Assembly (NCBI GenBank): GCA_025464925.1
Contig: JAODMS010000033.1
Coordinates: 1-37,661 of the forward strand
Length of the DNA stretch: 37,661 nucleotides
Source: Arthrobacter sp.
GTDB lineage: Bacteria; Actinomycetota; Actinomycetes; Actinomycetales; Micrococcaceae
Reading direction: 5' to 3'
The notes under the pieces are model-generated. The model ran no database searches and was not told the origin of the DNA. It worked only from the letters and a program-made list of their open reading frames with translations. Below are positions 23,500-32,679 of the stretch, piece after piece (the first letter of the stretch is position 1; every line of letters begins with the position of its first letter). A program made the position numbers and the translations under genes.

Positions 23500-25494
23500 G
23501 TGGGGAACTCATCGAAACTATCACTGGCCCTCGTCGGTCTCATTCTTGGCGCCTCGCTGGTGGCCTGCGACGACGGCCGCACCGGCGCCCAGGAGGCGGC
23601 GAAGCAGCTTGCCTCCGCTGTCGCGGCGCTCGACGTCGGCTCCGTCGCCTTCGAGGGCAAGGAGTCGGTGGCGGCCAACGACCAGCTCAAAGAGGTGTTC
23701 AAGGGGCTGGGCCCGGTCAAGCCACGGGTGGAAACCGGCGAGCTGAAGCTGGACTCCGGCACCGCCACAGTCCCGCTGAACTACAGCTGGAAGTTCGGCT
23801 CGGCAGAGTGGAAGTACACCGTTTTCGCGCAGCTGAAGAAGTCCGGTGACAAGTGGCTGACCGTCTGGAACCCCGCCACGCTGGTGCCCGAGCTTGCCGA
23901 GGGGGACATTCTCGGCACCTCCGTGCAAGCGCCGCCGCGGGCCGACATCCTGGGTGCCGGCGACGCGCAACTGGTCACATCCAGGCCGGTCCTGCACGTC
24001 GGTATCGACAAGACCCGGTTGGGTTCGGCGGACCCTGCCGCAGCCGCCACCGGCCTCGCGCAGCTCGTCGGCGCCGATCCGGCCGCCTATGCCCAGCAGG
24101 TGCAGGCCGCCGGCGCCGAGGCGTTCGTAACTGCCATCACACTGCGCCAGGACGGGCGGACCGTCACCGACGAGCAGATCGCCGCCATCCCGGGAGGCCT
24201 GGCCATCCCGGATTCCCTCCCGCTGGCACCCACCCGCACCTTCGCCCGGGCCCTGCTGGGCACTGTAGCCGAGGCCAGTGCGGAACAAATCGAAAAGTCC
24301 GGCGGTGCCCTGAAGCCCGGGGCCATCACCGGAACGGGCGGGCTGCAGCAGCAATATGACGCGCAATTACGCGGCACCGACGGGATCGTCGTCTTTGTGG
24401 AGAAGGCCGGACTTCCGGCCGAGGAGAAGAAGACCCTGCCCAACGGCTCGCGGCGGGTCCTCTTCGAGGCACCCATCACGCCCGGGACACCACTCAAAAC
24501 CACCCTGGATCCGAACCTTCAGCAACTGGCCGAAGAAATCCTCGGCAAGGTCGGTCCGGCGTCCGCAATCGTGGCGCTGCGGCCTTCTACCGGCGCCGTG
24601 GTCGCCGCCGCCTCGGGCCCCGGCAGTAACGGCTACGACACGGCCATGCTCGGACAGTACGCCCCCGGTTCCATTTTCAAGATCGTGGATTCCCTGGCCA
24701 TGATCCGCAATGGACTGACCCCGGATTCCGGGGTCGAATGCCCGGCCACCCTCACCGTCGACGGCCGGACCTTCAAGAATGCTGAGGGCTACCCCGCGTC
24801 CTCGCTGGGCTCCGTGACACTGCGCGATGCCTTCGCCCACTCCTGCAACACGGCCTTTATCAACGCCCGGGAAAGCGTCGGCCAGGCCCAGCTGGAAAGC
24901 GCGGCCGCCGCCCTGGGGATCGCCGTCGACGCGCCGGTCCTGGGAACCGGGGCCTTCCTCGGTTCGGTTCCCGGCGAGGCCGAAGGAACCGAACATGCCG
25001 CCTCGATGATCGGCCAGGGCAAGGTCCTGCTGTCCCCGCTGGCCGCCGCCATCATGGCCGGTTCCGTCGCCAAGGGCGCCCCTGTCTCTGCCCGGCTCGT
25101 GCTGAATCCGAATGCCGGGGTTCCCGATCCGGCTGCTGCGGCCAGTGCACCTGCCGCCCCGACGACGGAAGGTGCCATGGCGTCCTCATCCCCTCCGGCC
25201 CCAGCGAACAGCACCGGAACCCCGGTGACGGCGGCGGAAGCCGGCTCACTGGCAGACATGATGCGCGCCGTCGTGACCTCCGGCCACGCCGGCTTCCTCG
25301 CCTCCGTCCCCGGAGCGCCGGTTGGCGCCAAGACCGGCACGGCCGAATTCGGCAAGGATAACCCGCCCAAGACGCACGCCTGGATCGTGGCCGTGCACGG
25401 AGACCTCGCCGTTGCCGTGTTCGTAGAGGAAGGCGGGCTCGGCGCCACCACCTCCGGGCCGTTGTTGAAGGAGTTCCTCACCGCCGCCGGGTAG
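23500..25494 (+). CDS. Lipoprotein-type class B penicillin-binding protein (MecA-like N-domain, transpeptidase)
   Basis: A D,D-transpeptidase that cross-links peptidoglycan outside the membrane. The 664-residue product has an N-terminal hydrophobic stretch ending in LGASLVAC, a lipobox with Cys at residue 23. An NTF2-like MecA_N domain follows (about residues 28-140). A linker and dimerisation-type region comes next. The transpeptidase domain carries all three motifs: S391-I-F-K, S448-C-N and K611-T-G. A Pro/Ala/Ser-rich insert at about 545-580 lies shortly before the KTG box. Start GTG 23500 has a G-rich TAGGGGG upstream. An ABC-F gene follows after 58 bases. It is not the bifunctional PonA type, since no GT51 domain is present. 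Confidence 0.92.
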   Translation: MGNSSKLSLALVGLILGASLVACDDGRTGAQEAAKQLASAVAALDVGSVAFEGKESVAANDQLKEVFKGLGPVKPRVETGELKLDSGTATVPLNYSWKFGSAEWKYTVFAQLKKSGDKWLTVWNPATLVPELAEGDILGTSVQAPPRADILGAGDAQLVTSRPVLHVGIDKTRLGSADPAAAATGLAQLVGADPAAYAQQVQAAGAEAFVTAITLRQDGRTVTDEQIAAIPGGLAIPDSLPLAPTRTFARALLGTVAEASAEQIEKSGGALKPGAITGTGGLQQQYDAQLRGTDGIVVFVEKAGLPAEEKKTLPNGSRRVLFEAPITPGTPLKTTLDPNLQQLAEEILGKVGPASAIVALRPSTGAVVAAASGPGSNGYDTAMLGQYAPGSIFKIVDSLAMIRNGLTPDSGVECPATLTVDGRTFKNAEGYPASSLGSVTLRDAFAHSCNTAFINARESVGQAQLESAAAALGIAVDAPVLGTGAFLGSVPGEAEGTEHAASMIGQGKVLLSPLAAAIMAGSVAKGAPVSARLVLNPNAGVPDPAAAASAPAAPTTEGAMASSSPPAPANSTGTPVTAAEAGSLADMMRAVVTSGHAGFLASVPGAPVGAKTGTAEFGKDNPPKTHAWIVAVHGDLAVAVFVEEGGLGATTSGPLLKEFLTAAG

Positions 25495-25552
25495 GTGCCG
25501 CCTTCCGGGCAGCCAACAGACCGCGGGATCCGTCCGTGGGAAGATTACCTGT

Positions 25553-27235
25553 GTGGCTCATATTGACGTTTCCGGCATCGACTACTTTCTCTCCGACGGC
25601 ACCCAGCTCCTCAACGGGGTGACCTTTAAGGTCCCGGACGGCACCAAGACTGCGCTGATCGGGCCCAACGGAACGGGCAAGACGACGCTGTTCCGGATCA
25701 TTTCCGGCGACCTCATCGCCGACGAAGGCGTGATTGGACGCTCCGGCAATATGGGCATCATGCGCCAGTTCGTCGGGCAGGTCCGGGACGAATCGACCGT
25801 CCGCGACCTGCTGGTTTCCGCCGCCCCGCCCGCGCTGGCCGCCGCCGCCCGCACCGTCGACGAGGCCGAACTGGCCATGATGGAGCACGATGACGAGCCC
25901 ACCCAAATGAAGTATGCCCAGGCGATCGTGGACTGGGGCGATGCCGGCGGCTACGAGGTAGAGACCGTCTGGGACGAGGTCTGCATGGCCGCACTCGGCC
26001 TGCCCTTCGATCGCGCCCAGCACCGTCCGGCGTCGAGCCTCTCCGGCGGCGAACAGAAACGCCTGGTCCTTGAGGCACTCTTCGCCGGCCCCGACGAGCT
26101 GCTGCTTCTCGACGAACCGGACAACTACCTCGACGTCCCGGGCAAGCGCTGGCTCGAGGCCAAACTCAACGAGTCCAAGAAGACCGTTCTGTTCATCAGC
26201 CATGACAGGGAACTGCTAAACAACGCTGCCGGCCGTATCGTCACCCTCGAGCCAGGCATCAACGGCGCCGGCGCCTGGATCCACGGCGGCGGCTTCGGCT
26301 CCTACGTGGACGCCCGGGCGGACCGGAACGCCCGCTTCGAAGAGCTGCGCAAACGTTGGGACGAGGAGCACGTCAAGCTCAAGGAGCTCGTCAACATGTA
26401 CAAGAACAAAGCGGCATTCCGCTCGGACATGGCCAACCGGTACCACGCCGCGCAGACCCGGCTGGCGAAGTTCCTGGAAGCCGGTCCGCCCGAGGCCCTG
26501 CCGATCGAGCAGAACGTCAAGATGCGGCTCAAGGGCGGCAGGACGGCCAAGCGCGCCATCGTGGCCGAGAAGCTGGAACTGACCGGGCTCATGAGACCGT
26601 TCTCCACCGAGGTATGGTTCGGGGACCGGGTGGGCGTCCTGGGTGCCAACGGCTCCGGAAAAAGCCACTTCCTGCGCCTGCTCGCCACCGGCGGCACCGA
26701 TCCGGAGCGGGAGCACCTGCCGGTGTCAGACGTCGACATCGCCGAAGTACCGCATGAGGGCACGGTGAAACTCGGCGCCCGCATCCGGCCGGGCTTCTTT
26801 GCCCAGACACACGTCCGCCCCGACCTGCTCGGCAAGACACTGCTGGAGATCCTGCACCGCGGCGACGAGCACCGCTCCGGTCTCGGCCGCGAAGCCGCGG
26901 CCGGTGCCCTGGACGGCTACGGCCTGGCGGGGCAGTCCGAGCAGAAGTACGAATCCCTCTCCGGCGGGCAGCAGGCGCGCTTCCAGATCCTGCTGTTGCA
27001 GCTCTCCGGTGCCACCCTCCTGCTGCTCGACGAGCCCACGGACAACCTGGACCTGCATTCAGCCGAGGCACTGGAACGGGCAATCGACCACTTCGAAGGC
27101 ACCGTCCTTGCCGTCACCCACGACCGCTGGTTCGCCCGGACCTTCGACCGTTTTCTGGTCTTCGGCTCCGACGGCAAGGTCTATGAGTCCACGGATCCCG
27201 TGTGGGACGAAAGACGCGTGGAGCGGGCACGGTAG
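25553..27235 (+). CDS. ABC-F family ATP-binding protein
   Basis: ABC-F proteins are soluble twin-ATPase factors that act on the ribosome, in translation or in antibiotic protection; they do not transport. The 560-residue product has two nucleotide-binding domains. The first has Walker A GPNGTGKTT at about residue 39, signature LSGGEQKR and Walker B LLLLDEP. The second has GANGSGKSH, LSGGQQAR and LLLLDEPTDNLDLHS. Between them is a charged linker (the P-site tRNA interaction motif region) with many Lys, Arg and Glu. The first Walker B region reads DEPDNYLDVPGKRWLEAKLN, a variant I associate with an actinobacterial ABC-F group. Start GTG 25553 is chosen because MAHIDVSGIDYFL begins directly at the domain. 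Whether it confers resistance cannot be told. Confidence 0.92.
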   Translation: MAHIDVSGIDYFLSDGTQLLNGVTFKVPDGTKTALIGPNGTGKTTLFRIISGDLIADEGVIGRSGNMGIMRQFVGQVRDESTVRDLLVSAAPPALAAAARTVDEAELAMMEHDDEPTQMKYAQAIVDWGDAGGYEVETVWDEVCMAALGLPFDRAQHRPASSLSGGEQKRLVLEALFAGPDELLLLDEPDNYLDVPGKRWLEAKLNESKKTVLFISHDRELLNNAAGRIVTLEPGINGAGAWIHGGGFGSYVDARADRNARFEELRKRWDEEHVKLKELVNMYKNKAAFRSDMANRYHAAQTRLAKFLEAGPPEALPIEQNVKMRLKGGRTAKRAIVAEKLELTGLMRPFSTEVWFGDRVGVLGANGSGKSHFLRLLATGGTDPEREHLPVSDVDIAEVPHEGTVKLGARIRPGFFAQTHVRPDLLGKTLLEILHRGDEHRSGLGREAAAGALDGYGLAGQSEQKYESLSGGQQARFQILLLQLSGATLLLLDEPTDNLDLHSAEALERAIDHFEGTVLAVTHDRWFARTFDRFLVFGSDGKVYESTDPVWDERRVERAR

Positions 27236-27265
27236 CGAGCCACCCCTCCCGATCCTGCAGCATCC

Positions 27266-27304
27266 CGGCTGATGCTCCCGCACCAAGCGAGGGAGCATCA
27301 GCCG
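27266..27304. terminator. Bidirectional terminator-like inverted repeat
   Basis: CGGCTGATGCTCCC (27266-27279) and GGGAGCATCAGCCG (27291-27304) are perfect 14-base arms around an 11-base loop. They sit between the convergent ABC-F and YwqK-like genes, 31 and 39 bases from their stops. There is no U run, but position and symmetry fit a shared terminator. Confidence 0.72.
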
Positions 27305-27342
27305 ACGGTGCGGGATCTACGGGATGGTGAGGGCATCGCGGG

Positions 27343-27687
27343 CTACTTGTGGTTCTTGCGTTTGATCTCGGAGCCGTCCGGCGCGTAGCTCACCCATTCG
27401 CCGACTTTGCGGCCGACGTCGTATGTCCCCACATCCATGAGCTCACCGGTGCTGTGCCAGCGCTGCCAGAAGCCGTCCTGCCGGCCCTCCCTGAAGGCGC
27501 CCCTCTGGAGCAGTCCGCCGTCTTCGCGGTGCCAGACGCAGTCGCCGTGGAGCTGCCCGAGTCGATAGCCGGCGTCCGCCTTCAGTTGGCCGTTGCGGAA
27601 GAAGAAAACCCAGCGGCCGTGGCGTTCGCCGTCCGGATATTCCCCGACCCCTGAGACCTTGCCGTCCTTGAACAGTTCTTCAGCCAT
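27343..27687 (-). CDS. YwqK/MORN-type repeat protein
   Basis: A 114-residue protein built from about five 22-residue repeats of the YwqK type. Examples are KDGKVSGVGEYPDGERHGRW, RNGQLKADAGYRLGQLHGDC, EDGGLLQRGAFREGRQDGFW and STGELMDVGTYDVGRKVGEW. In Bacillus, YwqK-family proteins are annotated as antitoxins of LXG toxins, but many members have no known partner, and no toxin gene is next to this one. There is no signal peptide, so it is probably cytoplasmic. It faces the ABC-F gene across a strong inverted repeat and is divergent from the MFS gene. The function is not known. Confidence 0.85.
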   Translation of the reverse strand: MAEELFKDGKVSGVGEYPDGERHGRWVFFFRNGQLKADAGYRLGQLHGDCVWHREDGGLLQRGAFREGRQDGFWQRWHSTGELMDVGTYDVGRKVGEWVSYAPDGSEIKRKNHK

Positions 27688-27787
27688 GGGGCAAGCGTAA
27701 CCAGCTACGGCCTGCCCGCAGGCCTGTGCCCCACGGGGCCGTGCGTAACGGGACCGTTGCCGGCCAGTCCGTCGATAGAGTGGTGGG

Positions 27788-28981
27788 ATGACATCGACCC
27801 CTCAGCTCGCGCGCAGGGCACAGCTCAAGGCCGCCGCCGCGGCAACCTTCCTCGTGTTCGGGATCAATGGGTTCGTATTCGCGAGCTGGGCCGCCCGCAT
27901 CCCTGCGGTCACGGAGACCCTTCACATCACCTCAGGTCAGATGGGAACACTGCTGCTGTGCCTGGCGGTCGGCTCCCTGATTGCGCTGCCCACGGCCGGG
28001 CTCGTGGTGGCGCGTATCGGAACGGCCAACACCGTGCGCGCTGCCGGTGCGGTGGCGGCGGCGGCCAGCGTCGGGGTGGCGCTGTCCCTGATGTTCGAAT
28101 CCGTGCCCGGGACTGCCATCGCGCTGTTTTTCTTCGGCATGGGCGTCGGATTGTGGGACGTGTCGCAGAACATCGAAGGGGCCGACGTCGAGCACCGACT
28201 CGGGCGCACCATCATGCCGCAGTTCCATGCGGCCTTCAGCGGAGGCGCCTTCTTGGGCGCCCTGATCGGCGCGGGCCTGTCGAGCCTGGATGTCGGACTT
28301 CCTGCGCACCTGCTGGTCATCGCCGCTGTGGTGGCCGTGCTGACCGCGGTGGCTCCTCGGTACTTCCTGCCGCACCTCCCGGCGGCCGTGCCGCTGGCCG
28401 GGGAAGCGAAGGAGCCGAAGGGTTCGGCCTGGCGGGACGGACGCACGCTGCTGATCGGTGTGGTGGTCCTCGGTGCCACGCTGACCGAAGGCGCCGGGAA
28501 TGACTGGATTGCGAAGGCCGCGGTGGACGGCCTCGGAGCCTCGCAGTCTACGGGTGCCCTGCTCTTTGCGGTCTTCGTCTTGGCGATGACCGCCATGCGC
28601 TTTTTCGGCGGCCGGGCCATCGACGCGTACGGCCGAGTGGTGGTCCTCCGCGCCAGCATGGCGGCGGCGGCGGCAGGACTGGGGCTCTTCGCGCTGGCCG
28701 GCAACATCTGGCTCGCCACCGCCGGTGCCGCCCTCTGGGGGTTGGGAGCCGCCCTCGCATTCCCGGTGGGAATGTCGGCCGCGGCGGATGACCCAAAACA
28801 CGCCGCCGCCCGCGTGTCCGTCGTTTCCACCCTGGGCTATATCGCGTTCCTCGCCGGCCCGCCCCTGCTCGGTTACCTTGGCGACGTGACCGGTATCAGG
28901 GTGGCCCTGCTCGCTATCGCGGTTCCGATTCTGGGTGCGCTGCTACTCGCGGCCGCCGCGAGGCCCTTGGCTGCCAAGTAA
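27788..28981 (+). CDS. MFS transporter, YbjJ-like
   Basis: A major facilitator superfamily membrane protein of 397 residues, with twelve predicted helices in two halves. Family cues are VFGINGFVFASWAARIPAVT in helix 1, the loop LVVARIGTANTVRAAG, GMGVGLWDVSQNIEGADVEH in the first half, and FFGGRAIDAYGRVVVLRASM between helices 8 and 9. These match the YbjJ/fucose-permease-like branch, many members of which are annotated as sugar or drug transporters; the substrate here is unknown. The ATG at 27788 follows GAGTGGTGGG. It is divergent from the YwqK-like gene with about 100 bases between. Confidence 0.88.
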   Translation: MTSTPQLARRAQLKAAAAATFLVFGINGFVFASWAARIPAVTETLHITSGQMGTLLLCLAVGSLIALPTAGLVVARIGTANTVRAAGAVAAAASVGVALSLMFESVPGTAIALFFFGMGVGLWDVSQNIEGADVEHRLGRTIMPQFHAAFSGGAFLGALIGAGLSSLDVGLPAHLLVIAAVVAVLTAVAPRYFLPHLPAAVPLAGEAKEPKGSAWRDGRTLLIGVVVLGATLTEGAGNDWIAKAAVDGLGASQSTGALLFAVFVLAMTAMRFFGGRAIDAYGRVVVLRASMAAAAAGLGLFALAGNIWLATAGAALWGLGAALAFPVGMSAAADDPKHAAARVSVVSTLGYIAFLAGPPLLGYLGDVTGIRVALLAIAVPILGALLLAAAARPLAAK

Positions 28982-29098
28982 GGAGCCGCCGCGCATCTTT
29001 ATTCCCCTGAATGCATATATTCCTGGCGGGACAGCCACTTGGCATGATCCTCCAGGGCCTGCGCCACCGCGGAACGGGCCCGGCAGTATGGTGGTCAG

Positions 29099-30595
29099 AT
29101 GCGAAGCATGCTGCGGAAAGCGCCTGGTGGGCTGGCAAAGTTGGACCGGAAACTGGTGCGGACGGTGTCTGCCCTCCCCGGCGGGGGCCATGACGACTTC
29201 TTCCGCCAGCTGTCCGCGGCCGCGAACAAGGGCAAATTGTGGCTCGGCGTCGCCGGTTTCCTGGCGCTGTTTCCCGGCAAGACACGGCGGGCAGCGCTGC
29301 ACGGACTCCTGGCGCAGGGGGTGGCATCGGCGATCACCAATCTCCTGTTCAAGACCCTTCTGCCCCGGGCCCGCCCCCTTCCGGAACATCTCCCGGCGTT
29401 CCGGTTTGTCCATCCGCAACCCACGAGTTCGTCCATGCCCTCGGGCCACTCCGCCTCAGCCGTTGCCTTCGCCCTCGGCGTCGGAATGGTGCGCCCTGCG
29501 CTTGGTGCCGCGCTGGCCCCAGTGGCGGCAGGCGTGGCTTACTCGCGGATCCACACCGGGGCACACTGGCCCTCCGATGTGCTGTTCGGCTCGGCGATCG
29601 GAGCCGGAGCGGTACTGGTCACAAGGAAGTGGTGGCCTGTCCGGCCACCGTTCCCCGAGACCCGCCGTACGGCCGTACCGGCGGCGGAAATGCCGGCGGG
29701 CGAGGGACTGGGCATCGCAGTGAACACCCTGGGCGGTTCCTATGCTGAGGAGACCGTGGGTGTGCTCCAAAAAGTATTCCCAAAAGCGTATATAAGGGAA
29801 ATCACACCTGATGAGGACGTCGCCACCGAGATCGCCCGCATCGCGACCCGGCCCGGAGTCGTTGCCCTGGGAGTCTGGGGCGGCGACGGGACGGTCGGAA
29901 CCGCAGCCGCGGCAGCCGTCGAACATTCGCTCCCGCTGCTGGTGCTCCCCGGCGGGACAGTCAACCATTTTGCCCGTGACGCCGGGACACCGACCCTGGA
30001 GGCTGCCATCGAAGCGGCCTCCCGGGGCGAGGCCGCACGGGCCGACGTGGGCCACGTGGTCGTGGAACGCGGACTTCCCGACAGCCCGGAGCACCTCGAG
30101 CTGATCATGGTCAACACGGCGAGCATCGGCCTGTACCCCAACCTGGTGCGGCGGCGGGAACAGCTTCAGCCGGCACTGGGCAAGCCTTTGGCCGGCGTAG
30201 TGGCCATGTTCAGGACGTTCGCCGCCGGCACGCCCACCTCGCTCGTCGTGAACGGCGCGCGGCACAAGCTCTGGATCCTGTACATCGGCCGCGGCCGCTA
30301 CTACCCCCGCGACCATGCCCCGCTGGTTCGTCCGGTGCTGGAGGATGGTGTGCTGGATCTGCGGATGATTACCGCGGACGAGTCATTTGCCCGGCTGCGT
30401 CTGCTCTGGTCCGTGCTGACCGGCACCGTCGCCAGCTCCAGGATCACCCACCTCAGCGAAACCAGCAGGGTCCGGGTGGAATCATCAGATTCCACGATGG
30501 CCCTCGCGGTGGACGGCGAGGCCATGCCGGGGGTCCGGCGGGTCGACTTCACGGTCCGCCGCGGCGCTCTTACCTACTACTCGCCGACCTCCTGA
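29099..30595 (+). CDS. PAP2 phosphatase - diacylglycerol kinase fusion
   Basis: A two-domain lipid enzyme of 498 residues. The N-terminal half is a membrane PAP2 phosphatase with all three motifs: KTLLPRARP, PSGHSAS and SRIHTGAHWPSDV (about residues 85-165). The C-terminal half (about 205-495) is a diacylglycerol/sphingosine kinase-like catalytic domain with VWGGDGTVGTAAAA and VLPGGTVNHFARD. The first domain would dephosphorylate a lipid phosphate and the second phosphorylate a lipid, which would make a self-contained lipid-phosphate cycling enzyme. This is an inference from the domains; such fusions are known in actinobacteria. The ATG at 29099 could be replaced by a nearby in-frame start. 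A hairpin terminator follows. Confidence 0.9.
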   Translation: MRSMLRKAPGGLAKLDRKLVRTVSALPGGGHDDFFRQLSAAANKGKLWLGVAGFLALFPGKTRRAALHGLLAQGVASAITNLLFKTLLPRARPLPEHLPAFRFVHPQPTSSSMPSGHSASAVAFALGVGMVRPALGAALAPVAAGVAYSRIHTGAHWPSDVLFGSAIGAGAVLVTRKWWPVRPPFPETRRTAVPAAEMPAGEGLGIAVNTLGGSYAEETVGVLQKVFPKAYIREITPDEDVATEIARIATRPGVVALGVWGGDGTVGTAAAAAVEHSLPLLVLPGGTVNHFARDAGTPTLEAAIEAASRGEAARADVGHVVVERGLPDSPEHLELIMVNTASIGLYPNLVRRREQLQPALGKPLAGVVAMFRTFAAGTPTSLVVNGARHKLWILYIGRGRYYPRDHAPLVRPVLEDGVLDLRMITADESFARLRLLWSVLTGTVASSRITHLSETSRVRVESSDSTMALAVDGEAMPGVRRVDFTVRRGALTYYSPTS

Positions 30596-30616
30596 GGCGT
30601 CACAGGGTGTCACAGG

Positions 30617-30638
30617 ACGGCCCGAACGAGGCCGTTTT
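30617..30638 (+). terminator. Terminator after the PAP2-kinase gene
   Basis: ACGGCC (30617-30622) and GGCCGT (30630-30635) form a 6-base stem with a 7-base loop, followed by TTT. It lies 22 bases after the stop. Confidence 0.68.
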
Positions 30639-30780
30639 CCTCCCGGACTACCCTGATTCGTCCCTGAATCATCCCTGAGACCGGCGAAATCCGCGATCGC
30701 CATCGGTACCGTGGTGGCTACGCGGACCTGTGATTGCGACGGTCCGTCATATTCCGCCCGCTACCCAAAGGATCGCTTCC

Positions 30781-31725
30781 ATGATCGAAGCAAGAGGCCT
30801 AACCAAGGTTTACGGCGACAAGACCGCCGTCGCCGGAATCAACTTCACTGTCGAAGCCGGCCGGGTCACCGGCTTCCTGGGTCCCAACGGAGCCGGCAAA
30901 TCCACCACCATGCGCATGATCATGGGGCTGGACAGGCCGACGTCGGGTTCAGCAACCGTCAATGGTTCCCCGCTTGCCCAGCATGCCGCACCCCTGCGCG
31001 ACGTCGGCGCGCTTCTCGATGCCAAAGCCGTCCACACCAGCCGCTCCGCCTACAACCACCTGCTGGCGATGGCCGCTACGCACAGCATCCCCAAAAAGCG
31101 CGTCCACGAAGTCATCGAGATGACAGGCCTGACCGAAGTGGCCAAGAAAAAGGTCAAGGGCTTCTCGCTGGGCATGGGCCAACGGCTGGGCATCGCCGCT
31201 GCGCTGCTGGGCGACCCGCAGACCATCATCCTGGACGAGCCCGTCAACGGCCTCGACCCGGAGGGCGTCCTCTGGGTCCGCAACCTCGTCAAACACCTGG
31301 CCTCCGAGGGGCGTACGGTGTTCCTCTCCAGCCACCTGATGAGTGAGATGGCCGTCACGGCCGACCACCTGATCGTGATCGGCCGCGGCAGGATCATCGC
31401 GGACGCCCCGATCCAGGAGATCATCACCGGCAAGGGCCAAGGCCGGACGCGCGTCCGCACCGACCAGCCGAACCAGCTGATGCACCTGCTGGCCGGCACC
31501 GGAGCCTCGGTGGAGGTGCAGGACCATGAGCTGCTGGAGGTCAAGGGCATGGATCCGCGGCAGATTGCCCGCGCCGCCCTCGACAGCGGCGTTCTGCTCT
31601 ATGAGCTCACCCCGCTGCAGGCCAGCCTTGAGGAGGCCTACATGGAACTGACCAAGGATGAGGTCGAATACCATTCGCTGATCACCACGGGCGCCGTTGC
31701 TCCCGTCCAGTCCGGAGGCAACTAG
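30781..31725 (+). CDS. ABC transporter ATP-binding protein (ABC-2 type exporter)
   Basis: The energy-coupling subunit of an ABC-2 type exporter. The 314-residue product has Walker A GPNGAGKST at about residue 39, a Q-loop region, signature FSLGMGQRLG, Walker B TIILDEPVNGLDPEG and the switch histidine in LSSHLMSEM. The C-terminal 80 residues (after IIADAPIQEI) are a typical accessory domain of the bacitracin/drug exporter group. The frame is open from 30730, but ATG 30781 is preferred because AAAGGA lies eight bases upstream and the protein then begins MIEARGLTKVYG. The permease starts two bases after the stop. The substrate is unknown; a drug or lipid/peptide export role is typical of the family. 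Confidence 0.95.
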   Translation: MIEARGLTKVYGDKTAVAGINFTVEAGRVTGFLGPNGAGKSTTMRMIMGLDRPTSGSATVNGSPLAQHAAPLRDVGALLDAKAVHTSRSAYNHLLAMAATHSIPKKRVHEVIEMTGLTEVAKKKVKGFSLGMGQRLGIAAALLGDPQTIILDEPVNGLDPEGVLWVRNLVKHLASEGRTVFLSSHLMSEMAVTADHLIVIGRGRIIADAPIQEIITGKGQGRTRVRTDQPNQLMHLLAGTGASVEVQDHELLEVKGMDPRQIARAALDSGVLLYELTPLQASLEEAYMELTKDEVEYHSLITTGAVAPVQSGGN

Positions 31726-31727
31726 CC

Positions 31728-32624
31728 ATGAGCTCAACCACTCTCGAACCCATCCCCGCACGCCGCGGCGCGCACGCCGGCGACCGTCCCGAAAAATCCG
31801 GCAACGGCGCCAGTTCCGGACCGGGCCCCGGCTTTCTGCGGGTACTGAACTCCGAATTCATCAAGTTCCGCACCCTGCTGTCCACGTTGATCCTGCTCGG
31901 CTCCACCGTGGTGGTCATGGTGGGCTTCGGTGCCCTCTCCGCCTGGGGGACGGGACAGTTTGCGGAGGCGGCGGCGACGGACCCGGAAGCGGCCGCGGCG
32001 TTTGCGGCCCAAGGCGGGGACCTCGCCGTCAGCGTCCCGACCTCCGGCATCGCCTTTGCCCAGCTGATCCTCGGTTCACTCGGCGTGCTCCTGATGAGCT
32101 CGGAGTTCACCACGGGTATGGCGCGGTCCACTTTCGCCGCAGTACCCAAACGGATCCCCGCGCTGGTCGCCAAGCTGCTGGTCGTCATGGTGACTGCCCT
32201 CGCCCTGACTGCCGTTTCCGTGCTCCTGGCGGGCATGGTGTCCCTGCCGATCCTGGACAACTACGACCTCAAACTCGACCTCGCCAGCTCGCAGTCGGTC
32301 AAGCTGCTGCTGGTCAACAGCCTCTACGTGGCGGCCGTCGCCGCCATCGGAATGTCCCTCGGCGCCCTGGTCCGCAACTCTGCCGGCGGCATCATGAGCC
32401 TGGTCGGCCTGTTCTTCGTGGCGCCGATCGCGTTCCAGCTGATTCCGGGCGACTTCTTCGTGGAGGCCAGGAAATACCTTCCCGGCAACACCGTCGATCC
32501 CATGACAGCCGTGGAGCATGTCCCCGACACACTGGAAGCCTGGCAGGCCGCCCTGGTCCTGGGCGCCTGGGTTGTCATCCCGATGGTCCTCGCCGCCGTC
32601 CTGCTGAAAAAGCGGGACGTCTAG
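31728..32624 (+). CDS. ABC-2 type transporter permease
   Basis: The membrane partner of the ATPase immediately upstream (2-base gap, same strand). The 298-residue protein has a 35-residue Pro/Gly-rich cytosolic N-terminus, then LNSEFIKFRTLLSTLILLGS, the usual amphipathic entry to helix 1. About six hydrophobic helices follow, with the conserved LLMSSEFTTGMARSTFAAVP loop typical of ABC-2 permeases. The C-terminus AVLLKKRDV is also characteristic. It probably forms a homodimer. A strong hairpin terminator follows 56 bases after the stop, so the two genes make a closed operon. Confidence 0.93.
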   Translation: MSSTTLEPIPARRGAHAGDRPEKSGNGASSGPGPGFLRVLNSEFIKFRTLLSTLILLGSTVVVMVGFGALSAWGTGQFAEAAATDPEAAAAFAAQGGDLAVSVPTSGIAFAQLILGSLGVLLMSSEFTTGMARSTFAAVPKRIPALVAKLLVVMVTALALTAVSVLLAGMVSLPILDNYDLKLDLASSQSVKLLLVNSLYVAAVAAIGMSLGALVRNSAGGIMSLVGLFFVAPIAFQLIPGDFFVEARKYLPGNTVDPMTAVEHVPDTLEAWQAALVLGAWVVIPMVLAAVLLKKRDV

Positions 32625-32679
32625 ACCCGTCGCCGGGCCCCGCCGTCCAGGCCCCGGACAGAATCGGTGCACCACCGGT

